Below, in pieces: positions 1 through 5,152 of a DNA stretch of 9,753 bases (the first letter of the stretch is position 1; each line of letters begins with the position of its first letter). Origin of the DNA: Solirubrobacteraceae bacterium (lineage in GTDB: Bacteria; Actinomycetota; Thermoleophilia; Solirubrobacterales; Solirubrobacteraceae); NCBI GenBank assembly GCA_030151725.1, contig JASLDD010000230.1:1-9753 (forward strand). The letters run 5' to 3'. The position numbers and the translations under genes were made by a program. A model generated the notes under the pieces. The model had not been told where the DNA came from and searched no databases. It was given only the letters and a program-made list of their open reading frames with translations.

Positions 1-2
1 AC

Positions 3-929
3 AACCAAACGCGAGTTCTCGCCGTTTCGACACTGTCGTCCGAACTCTGGAGCCGTGACACCGACCAAACCCGATACGCCGGCTACAATCTCGCCGCCGC
101 AAATCGGGGCGCAAAAATCCGGCGACTCTTTGTGTTGCCCGAAACCCAGGCAGACGCCTACGAGGACGAGGTTCGGCGCCAAGAAGACGCAGGCATAGAG
201 GCTCGTGTGGGCTCAACAAGCCTGCTGGCTAATGCTTCGGATCTGGACGACTTTGTTCTCTTCGATGACCCCGACGGTACGCGCGCCTACGTCGCTCTAC
301 CAAGTATCGACGGTTCCCGCAGAATCCGGGCGGCAGCTCTGCTCGTCTCTGATGCGGGTCTAGCCCGTAAGCGCAACGCCTTTGATCTCGCATGGGAACT
401 AGCGCTCACCGGCCCGAACTTCTTTAGAACAAGGCGAGACGCCAGGCCGGGAGCCAAGGTTCCTGAGCCGGGGCGGCGGCTCGCCTCCCAATATCTCGAT
501 GCACCAGTCATTACCTGCCAGGAAGCGGCGGCTGCACGGAGCATCCCACTCGCCCACGAGCTCAAGACGTTGATAGTCAGGACCGACGACGGCTACGTAG
601 CGGTTCATATTCCTGGCGACAGCACGGTTTCGCTCAGGAAGATCAAGGCGCGGCTTGAAACCACACAGGCACACCTTGCTAGCCCGTCTGATCTTGCCGA
701 GCTCAGTCTGTCACCGGGGACCGTTTGCGCGGTTCTTGAGCCGGTGTGGTCGATGCCTCACCTCGTGAGTCGACGTGTCTTGACGATGAAGTTTGTAATG
801 ACAAATAACGGCACCCGAACCGGCTACTTCGAGTTCGCGCCTGGCATCTTGGTCGATGCTGCGGACGCAACCGTCGGCGATTTCGAGAGAGAGCAGCCGT
901 CGCCCTTGCCATCCGTCGATTCGGACTAA
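3..929 (+). CDS. YbaK-type aminoacyl-tRNA editing domain protein with an N-terminal alpha/beta domain (5' end outside the window)
   Basis: The reading frame is open to the left edge and already protein-like there (RGAKIRRLFVLPE ends about nt 143), so the real start lies outside and the ATG/GTG codons near 130 are internal. Nt 3 to about 400 encode an alpha/beta segment with strand-like blocks (IRRLFVLPE, GIEARVG, DDFVLFDDPDG) and a C-terminal NAFDLAWELA helix; I cannot assign its family, though it recalls PLD-like or sensor domains in conflict proteins. From about nt 480 to 880 the sequence fits the YbaK/ProX fold: CQEAAAA, HELKTLIVR with the Lys (codon 564-566) in the position of the YbaK catalytic lysine, HIPGDSTVSLRKIK, SPGTVC and TNNGTRTGYFEFAP. 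YbaK-family enzymes hydrolyse misacylated tRNA. Here it is the C-terminal half of a larger protein, which stand-alone YbaK is not. Domain call is good; role is inferred. Confidence 0.75.
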   Translation, partial: NQTRVLAVSTLSSELWSRDTDQTRYAGYNLAAANRGAKIRRLFVLPETQADAYEDEVRRQEDAGIEARVGSTSLLANASDLDDFVLFDDPDGTRAYVALPSIDGSRRIRAAALLVSDAGLARKRNAFDLAWELALTGPNFFRTRRDARPGAKVPEPGRRLASQYLDAPVITCQEAAAARSIPLAHELKTLIVRTDDGYVAVHIPGDSTVSLRKIKARLETTQAHLASPSDLAELSLSPGTVCAVLEPVWSMPHLVSRRVLTMKFVMTNNGTRTGYFEFAPGILVDAADATVGDFEREQPSPLPSVDSD

Positions 930-1021
930 AGGCGTGCCGCTTGGTCGGCAGGATCTCCTATCAACGGCAGCACAAGGAGCCGACAGTCGATGCTCCGAAA
1001 TGCGGCGAGTCCGCGTCCATC

Positions 1022-1191
1022 CTAGGAGCCCAGCAGCTCGCCTTGGCCGCTTCGAACTCCTCCGCCGACAAGGCGCCTTGGTCGCGCGGGCCGACGAGGG
1101 GTTCTAGCTCGGATGCGACGGACTCGTGCCGCGCTGGCGCAGTCGGAACGGCCGTGCGCCGCCTGGCCGACATCGCCTCTGCAGAAACCAC
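1022..1191 (-). pseudogene. Decayed SHOCT-domain gene remnant (3' end, frameshifted)
   Basis: On the minus strand the frame from a GTG at 1191 encodes ELEPLVGPRDQGALSAEEFE followed by AAKA, which fits the SHOCT motif (short C-terminal domain: two small helices with G-x-[IL]-[ST]-xx-EF-xx-K). After AAKA the frame turns into SCWAPR and runs 59 nt past the usual end. One added base after codon GCG would give a Leu-Leu-Gly-Ser ending and a TAG stop at 1022-1024, exactly where SHOCT proteins normally end, so I read a 1-nt deletion near 1038. Upstream the frame hits a stop at 1216-1218 with no recognisable partner domain. SHOCT sits at the C-terminus of many unrelated membrane or DNA-binding proteins, so the original function cannot be told. 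It is short, hence moderate confidence. Confidence 0.5.
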
Positions 1192-1392
1192 CGGGCTCGC
1201 TTCTAGCGCAGCGCCTCAGAACGCCAGTTCGGATTCGGGATCCGCGGCTCGCGTTCGGACGGACTCCGAGGTGTAGAGAGCAGACCGGGAGCAGGCGACT
1301 ACACGACTGAGTCGCCCCGGCCTCGGAGCACAGCCAGGCACTGTCAGACTTGGCGATGGAGGAGCGAGCTCAGGGCCACTGTCGTCATCAGC

Positions 1393-1869
1393 TTGAGCGA
1401 GTACACAGGCGTCGATCCTCGCGCATTGGTCGAGCGGGCGACCGAGGAGAAGGGGATTGAGACGCGAGAGGCGAAACGCGGCCGCGGCGAGGCTCACGAC
1501 GAATATTGGTGCGTGTTCGATCCAGATACACACGCACGTCTTCCGGAAGCCCTCGACATGGCCCGCGCAAATGGGGTTCATGTTGCACTGTCCGTGCCTT
1601 GCTTCGAGTTGTGGCTGGTACTACACGCCCAAGAGCATACGGCGCATCTAGAGAGCAGAGCGGCACAGCGGCTGTGCTCGGAGCTCTTGGGATGCGGCAA
1701 GGCACTGCCACCACGGACCTTGGATCACCTCTTGGCTCAATACGGTGTTGCTGGCGACCGGGCGAGGGCGCTTGAATCCAGGCATGTCAACAACGGCGAT
1801 CCCCCAACGAGCAATCCAAGTAGTGGCGTCTGGAGGTTGGTTGACGCCATCCGAGAACCACAGCGATGA
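1393..1869 (+). CDS. rloB: RloB-family protein lacking its N-terminal Toprim part (probable broken gene)
   Basis: RloB proteins are Toprim-like and usually pair with an AAA-type ATPase (RloA) in phage-defence loci. The 158-aa product matches the central and C-terminal parts: EYWCVFDPDTH with D43/D45 as the acidic pair, SVPCFELWLVLH (residues 67-78, usually S-N-P-C-F-E-L-W, here Val for Asn), and the NPSSGVWRLVDAI ending. The first in-frame start is a TTG at 1393, yet the frame upstream (SELRATVVIS just before it) also looks like RloB, and no ATG, GTG or TTG occurs back to the stop at 1204. The N-terminal E-G-x-x-T-E-x-x-Y motif expected some 30-45 codons upstream is not visible in any frame from 1207 to 1392, and no RloA is present. 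I infer an orphan, 5'-decayed gene; the family call is firm, activity unlikely. Confidence 0.7.
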   Translation: MSEYTGVDPRALVERATEEKGIETREAKRGRGEAHDEYWCVFDPDTHARLPEALDMARANGVHVALSVPCFELWLVLHAQEHTAHLESRAAQRLCSELLGCGKALPPRTLDHLLAQYGVAGDRARALESRHVNNGDPPTSNPSSGVWRLVDAIREPQR

Positions 1870-2569
1870 GGTGCGCGACGGAGTTGCCACACGGATCGCG
1901 ACGATGATTCCTTCGCGTTGTTGCCGTTTACGAGCCTAGACCGTTGAGCCACAAGGGAATATCCGAAGGGCGCGGGTGGACACGACCGAGCGCTGCAGAT
2001 GCGCACCGACGGCACTGGGAGCCCCGCGGCCTGGACGGGGACGCAGACGGGCCACAAGGTGGGCGAGCGTGCTGCCACACCGGCGCCTCGTGGCGTGACG
2101 TAGCGGGGGCCTGGCCGGTCGTGGTGTCCCAGCTGACGCGTCACACCCGGCGCTTCAAAGCGGCTCGGCAGGAGATAACGCAGGCGCTCTACACCCCACG
2201 TGATTCCCGGGGACCCGAGGGGAGGCACTCACTCGGCTCGATAAACGCTCTCATGGCGAAGGGGTCGACGATTGCCGCTTGGACTGCCGTCGCCCTGCAG
2301 TCCCTTTCGCCCGTAGCTGCGGTCCTTTGCGGTCCCGCGTGCCAGGAACAGCCGGAACAGACGAGAACACCCGACCCAGAACCCCAGTATTTTCCGCTTT
2401 CCCCAACATTCGCATCGAGGCTACACGTTCCGATCCTACGACTTTTCATCGGGGAGACAGGGGTTGGAGGGCGTGGTTATGCGGGATTTGACGAGGCGTG
2501 CGCGGTTTCGTGTGCGGTGCGGCTGCAACGAGCGCCGAAGGAGTCTCGTCGCGCGTCCGCGATCAGGCC
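1870..2569 (+). other. About 700 bp with no convincing gene
   Basis: Open frames exist on both strands (1944 onward on plus; 1737-2228 and 2189-2449 on minus), but their products are Arg/Pro/Ser-rich, without domains or periodic hydrophobicity, as expected of random GC-rich frames. The only structure I see is a perfect 7-bp stem at 2281-2303 and three copies of TGCRGTCC starting at 2296, 2318 and 2328. No tRNA, transposase or terminal inverted repeats were found. It may be remains of deleted genes, in line with the remnants on both sides. Confidence 0.45.
2281..2303. repeat. Inverted repeat with neighbouring short direct repeats
   Basis: GGACTGC (2281-2287) and GCAGTCC (2297-2303) form a perfect 7-bp stem around a 9-nt loop. 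The right arm is part of the first of three TGCRGTCC copies (2296, 2318, 2328; spacing 22 and 10). This could be an operator or a recombination-related site, but no gene nearby points to a user of it. Confidence 0.3.
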
Positions 2570-2575
2570 TAGCCT
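2570..2575 (+). promoter_or_regulatory. Putative -10 box for a leaderless transcript starting at GTG 2582
   Basis: TAGCCT is followed by 6 nt and the GTG start at 2582. It fits the TAnnnT-N6/7-start layout of leaderless actinobacterial mRNAs, and no Shine-Dalgarno sequence precedes this start. The same hexamer occurs before the gene at 4769. No clear -35 is seen. Confidence 0.4.
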
Positions 2576-2581
2576 TGGCCG

Positions 2582-2681
2582 GTGCCCGAGAGCGACATCA
2601 TCGCGGAGGCCCGCAATCCGGAGGGCCATCTCGTCCAGCTCGACAAGGCGGCCTGGGAGCACGTTCTCGGCCAGCATGTCG
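2582..2681 (+). pseudogene. 5' fragment of a toxin-like gene ('AARNPEGHLVxLxxxxWEH' type), body deleted
   Basis: From the GTG at 2582 the frame encodes MPESDIIAEARNPEGHLVQL and then DKAAWEHVLGQH. This resembles the first 30 or so residues of about 100-aa actinobacterial proteins with a W-E-H-[IV]-x-x-x-H motif, which I associate with PBECR/RelE-like nuclease toxins often encoded just before an XRE regulator. After GQH (about nt 2677) the frame becomes Arg/Thr/Ser-rich noise (it stays open to 2950), while the neighbouring frame begins the XRE gene at 2676. The simplest reading is an internal deletion that removed most of the toxin and placed its start against the antitoxin-like gene. Only 30 residues support this, so the family call is tentative. 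Confidence 0.45.
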
Positions 2682-3059
2682 ATGCCGCCCCGACTACCGA
2701 CCGATCCAGCCCTCGGGCAAGCGATCCGCCAGATGCGAGAGCAACGCTGGCAAACACAGGAGGAACTCGCCAGCGCCGCCGGCATCACGTTCGGGACCGT
2801 GAACCGCCTGGAGTCGGCCAAGAGCGCACCCGCCTGGGCAACGGTGAGGGCACTCCTGGACGCGCTGGACTACTCGCTCGCCGATCTCGCGAAAGCGATC
2901 GACGCCGCAGAGCATCGACCTCTGCGACTGCGTCCGAAAGGGTCCGGTGAATACTCGCGCCCAAGGTCACCCTTGGCTCGGGCCGCCGGAGGTACTCGGT
3001 CATCTTTTTCTCTCCGACGACCACGTCCGCGTATCCCGCCGCGCAGGCTAGGAAGTTGA
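2676..3059 (+). CDS. XRE-family HTH transcriptional regulator (antitoxin-like), extended C-terminus
   Basis: From the ATG at 2676 (a second in-frame ATG lies at 2682) the product shows a Cro/C1-type helix-turn-helix: PALGQAIRQMREQRWQTQEE, LASAAGITFGTVNRLESAKS and APAWATVRALLDALDYSLAD (helices 1 to 5), ending in LAKAIDAAE near nt 2912. Such proteins bind operators as dimers and often act as antitoxins. The HTH occupies about the first 80 residues; the remaining 48 or so are Arg/Pro-rich and lie antisense to the end of the PIN-like gene, so the native stop has probably been lost. The frame is open well upstream (from 1944), but that sequence is not protein-like, so 2676/2682 is the sensible start. 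No ribosome-binding site is seen; translation could be coupled to the overlapping toxin-like fragment. Confidence 0.65.
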   Translation: MSMPPRLPTDPALGQAIRQMREQRWQTQEELASAAGITFGTVNRLESAKSAPAWATVRALLDALDYSLADLAKAIDAAEHRPLRLRPKGSGEYSRPRSPLARAAGGTRSSFSLRRPRPRIPPRRLGS

Positions 3060-4062
3060 GGTCGGTGAGATCGTTTGCCTCCCAGCGATCATCGGCGTTG
3101 CTCAAGCGCTGTCGGATCACCTCATACTGCCTTCCGAGGTAAGGCATCTCGGCCAGGTCAGCCCGAGCGTCGTGCTCAAGCCACGCCACGGCATCCTCGA
3201 CTGACACGCGGGCACGCATGGCTGCCTGTGCGATCTCAAGCTGCAGATCTGAGAGCAGCATCGCCCACGCCACGTCTGGCACGTGCTCTCGCGCGGTGCG
3301 TCGCTCGCGCATACCGAGCGCGAGGTTCTGATGCTTGGCTGCCCACCGCCCAGCCATCTCGTCCCCCTCTGCGCTGTTCAGCCTCTCGGGCTCAACCAGG
3401 GTCGTGTAGATCGACAATGCGCATACAACATGTCGGTTCACCTGCGGCCATGGCGGCGGGAGGTCAGCGCCGCCGGTCGGCGGCTCCGGCCCGTCTATGA
3501 ACAACGAGTACGGCTCCAGACCGAATACGTCCGGCACGCGCGCGTCCTGTCCCGCCAGGGCCGCCTTGAGTTCGAGGCCGCGCACCACGATCGGATTGAG
3601 CATCTGCCATCCGCGAGAAAGACCAATCATCGTCGTAGCCAAGTGTCGACGGCGAGCACCGAGCAGGCCAACGGTCTCGGTCAGATGCCCGCCTGATAGC
3701 GGAAGGATCACCTGCCGATCCTGCGCTAGGTCGATCAAGCGCGCGGCGGCATCGCGCTCGCGCTCAGCGACCTTCGAGGGCGCCCACAACTGCTGCGCCA
3801 GCGTCACCCAGTGGCACTGGTCCAAGTAGACGACCGGCCGGCCGCCTGACCGCGCTGCGCTGCCGTCGAGCGGGCCGGTCTCCAGCGTGACCACGTCCCC
3901 CTCGGGGAACGTCAACGACAGCTCCTGGCGCTCGATGTCCACCGATACCCGACGCACGCCTTTCTCCGCTTCGCCGAAGACTCGGGCTGGCACCGCCACA
4001 CGAAACACCCTGCCATCCTCAAGCTCGAACTCGCTAGTGCGCTCATCGAGCTCAAGAGTCAT
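2785..4062 (-). CDS. PIN-like domain protein (predicted ribonuclease, possible toxin or defence effector)
   Basis: The ATG at 4062 was chosen because GGTGGAG lies 9 nt upstream; an ATG at 4071 and a TTG at 4107 are alternatives. The 425-aa product has an N-terminal beta-rich segment (residues 1-65), then a PIN-like domain: VVYLDQCHWVTLA (D81), HLTET (E129), a long alpha-helical insert, and NDLTDLNFLACAAGYADVVV followed by GEK (D331, D334, D346, E351). The spread acidic residues resemble the metal site of PIN ribonucleases, though 425 aa is far longer than a usual PIN toxin. Cognate RNA and partner are unknown. The native end is probably near IHRTLSDAVAEVDAL (about nt 2910); the last 40 or so residues are Arg/Pro/Ser-rich and antisense to the XRE helix-turn-helix. 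It follows the frameshifted gene at 4131 on the same strand and may have shared its transcript. Confidence 0.65.
   Translation of the reverse strand: MTLELDERTSEFELEDGRVFRVAVPARVFGEAEKGVRRVSVDIERQELSLTFPEGDVVTLETGPLDGSAARSGGRPVVYLDQCHWVTLAQQLWAPSKVAERERDAAARLIDLAQDRQVILPLSGGHLTETVGLLGARRRHLATTMIGLSRGWQMLNPIVVRGLELKAALAGQDARVPDVFGLEPYSLFIDGPEPPTGGADLPPPWPQVNRHVVCALSIYTTLVEPERLNSAEGDEMAGRWAAKHQNLALGMRERRTAREHVPDVAWAMLLSDLQLEIAQAAMRARVSVEDAVAWLEHDARADLAEMPYLGRQYEVIRQRLSNADDRWEANDLTDLNFLACAAGYADVVVGEKKMTEYLRRPEPRVTLGASIHRTLSDAVAEVDALRRRSLSRDRRASSPARPGVPSPLPRRVRSWPTPGGSRSRT
2906..2926. terminator. Palindrome between the convergent XRE and PIN-like genes
   Basis: CGCAGAG (2906-2912) and CTCTGCG (2920-2926) pair perfectly around a 7-nt loop. 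It sits where both domains end, so it may be a bidirectional terminator, although both reading frames run through it without stopping. There is no U-tract. Confidence 0.35.
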
Positions 4063-4130
4063 GCGGCGCATCTCCACCGCATCCAGGCTAGCCGGATGGA
4101 CCCGCAACCCCGGCCAAGCAGCTCCGCCCG

Positions 4131-4685
4131 CTAGAGCACCACGTGTTCCATCGCTTGCAACGCACCGAGCACCTCCGACGGAAGACCGTCCGAGAGCAGC
4201 CCCATCTCAAACACCCCGACCAAGGCGGCGGCCGCATGCGCGGCACCTGCCTGCGACTGCTCCCACCCGATGTCGTCCAGCCGCGGCTCGCCAGTCGCGA
4301 CGATAGCCAGGAGCCGTTGAGTCTCGACGAGCACCAGCTCCGCGCGGACGCAGATCAACGGGTGCCACTGGATCGAGGCTGCCGAGCGCCGCCGCATAAT
4401 CGGCGAGGTTCGCCTCGGCCTGTGCGGCGGCATCCGTGTCGAGCACGGTCAGCTTTGACGCGAGCCCTGCTCTGGTCGCATCGCCCACAGACGCCAAGGC
4501 TAACGCCGACCACCTGATCACCGGCGCCGACAACGCGTAGAGCTGCACCCGCTGTCCCGTGCGTTGAACGCCGGCGCCGCGGCCAGACGAGCCGCCACCT
4601 TCTCAGCGATCACAGCCGACAGCTGCGGCGGCGTTCGCCGCAACACCTCCGCGACGAAGTGCTCCTCGACCGTGTCCTGAGGCAT
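4131..4685 (-). pseudogene. Hypothetical gene (about 185 codons) with two compensating frameshifts
   Basis: The ATG at 4685 opens MPQDTVEEHFVAEVLRRTPP and reads on well to PAFNA. Near 4550-4566 the protein-like frame moves (a 1-nt deletion would explain it) to GQRVQLYALSAPVIRWSALA and on to ADYAAALGSLD; near 4370-4375 it moves back (one extra C) to QWHPLICVRAELVLVETQRL and on to a normal end, QAMEHVVL, with its stop at 4131. The outer segments share one phase and only the middle 190 nt are shifted; read straight through, the frame stops soon after the first shift. The joined product would be Ala/Leu-rich and helical; I recognise no family. It lies just upstream of the PIN-like gene and could be its antitoxin or partner. 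Sequencing errors are a real alternative to true decay. Confidence 0.5.
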
Positions 4686-4691
4686 GCCATC

Positions 4692-4697
4692 AGCCTA
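4692..4697 (-). promoter_or_regulatory. Putative -10 box for the minus-strand gene starting at 4685
   Basis: Read on the minus strand, TAGGCT is followed by 6 nt and the ATG at 4685, the layout of a leaderless promoter. It is the divergent counterpart of the box before 4769 within the 83-bp intergenic space. No clear -35 is visible. Confidence 0.35.
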
Positions 4698-4755
4698 GTC
4701 GTCTACCGAAGACCACCACCAGCCAGCAGCGATCTCGTACTTCCGAAGGATCGAA

Positions 4756-4761
4756 TAGCCT
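4756..4761 (+). promoter_or_regulatory. Putative -10 box for a leaderless graspetide-like operon
   Basis: TAGCCT lies exactly 7 nt before the ATG at 4769, so a transcript starting on that A would be leaderless. The only purine-rich stretch (GAAGGA, 4745-4750) is 18 nt from the ATG, too far for a normal Shine-Dalgarno. No good -35 is seen. Confidence 0.45.
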
Positions 4762-4768
4762 GCCGACC

Positions 4769-5152
4769 ATGCCCGCAAGCACGCTCTACGAGCAGCTAAG
4801 CGTCCCCGGCTCACCGAGCGCGACCGATCGCGGCCGCACTGAGCGCACCGCAGCGATCGAGACCATCGACAAGGACAGGATGATCCTCGACCTCTACACG
4901 AGCATCGGTAACCCAGTCAGCGGATCACAGCCGCTGGGACGAACCGAGGAGACGAAGTCGACGGGCGAGACGGTAGACAGGGACCGCGCACCGGAGACGC
5001 TTACTTCGACCCTGATAGGCCCGGTCAGCGACCTTTACGGCTCCCTCAGTACGCAGGCCACGCCCTCGACCGGCAGGGTCGGTGAGACCGCGCTCACGGC
5101 GTCAACGGAGACCGTCGACTACGACCAGCCGCCTGAGTTCTCCTACCGCTAG
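4769..5152 (+). CDS. Repeat-containing precursor-like peptide, candidate graspetide (omega-ester RiPP) substrate
   Basis: The 127-aa product contains no domain I know but has three 32-residue repeats at residues 6-37, 42-73 and 89-120. All begin Leu-Tyr and end Glu-Thr-[Ile/Val]-Asp-x-Asp-[Arg/Gln], with exactly 25 residues from Leu to that Glu, plus conserved Ser/Thr at repeat position 10 and Ser at 12. It is rich in Thr, Ser, Glu and Asp, has no Cys and no signal peptide, and is predicted to be disordered. It lies directly before, and overlaps, an ATP-grasp ligase. In graspetides (microviridin, plesiocin) such ligases join Thr/Ser/Lys to Asp/Glu side chains, and multi-core precursors are known. 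The repeats do not look like the published core motifs I remember (TTxxxxEE, or microviridin TxKYPSD), so the class may be new. The precursor role is inferred from context and composition. Confidence 0.65.
   Translation: MPASTLYEQLSVPGSPSATDRGRTERTAAIETIDKDRMILDLYTSIGNPVSGSQPLGRTEETKSTGETVDRDRAPETLTSTLIGPVSDLYGSLSTQATPSTGRVGETALTASTETVDYDQPPEFSYR
4784..4879 (+). repeat. Precursor repeat 1 of 3 (32 codons)
   Basis: Encodes residues 6-37. Key positions: Leu-Tyr at 1-2, Ser10, Ser12, Gly-Arg-Thr-Glu at 17-20, Thr22, and Glu-Thr-Ile-Asp-Lys-Asp-Arg at 26-32. Confidence 0.6.
4892..4987 (+). repeat. Precursor repeat 2 of 3 (32 codons)
   Basis: Encodes residues 42-73. Key positions: Leu-Tyr at 1-2, Ser10, Ser12, Gly-Arg-Thr-Glu at 16-19, Lys22 in place of Thr, and Glu-Thr-Val-Asp-Arg-Asp-Arg at 26-32. 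An Asp precedes the Leu, as in repeat 3. Confidence 0.6.
5033..5128 (+). repeat. Precursor repeat 3 of 3 (32 codons)
   Basis: Encodes residues 89-120. Key positions: Leu-Tyr at 1-2, Thr10, Ser12, Gly-Arg at 14-15, Thr22, and Glu-Thr-Val-Asp-Tyr-Asp-Gln at 26-32, followed by a short PPEFSYR tail. It overlaps the presumed start of the ligase gene. Confidence 0.6.

Noticed and set aside
941..1276. 111-aa plus-strand open frame between the YbaK and RloB genes
   Set aside because: It is antisense to the SHOCT remnant and has no protein-like features.
1737..2228. 163-aa minus-strand open frame
   Set aside because: Partly antisense to the RloB gene, Arg/Pro-rich and without protein-like patterning.
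1870..2570. Possible tRNA, att site or insertion sequence in the gene-free stretch
   Set aside because: No cloverleaf, no terminal inverted repeats and no transposase or integrase fragment were found.
1944..2675. Long plus-strand open frame ahead of the XRE domain, giving a 371-aa protein
   Set aside because: The product before the XRE start has no domain and is Arg/Pro/Ser-rich; the frame is open by chance in GC-rich DNA. A second, recognisable start (2582) lies in another frame.
3075..3829. Several plus-strand open frames
   Set aside because: All are antisense to the well-supported PIN-like gene and have Arg/Ser/Pro-rich products.
4784..5128. CRISPR-like or DNA-level tandem repeats in the precursor gene
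   Set aside because: The repeats are conserved as protein but diverged in DNA, with variable linkers; they are coding repeats.
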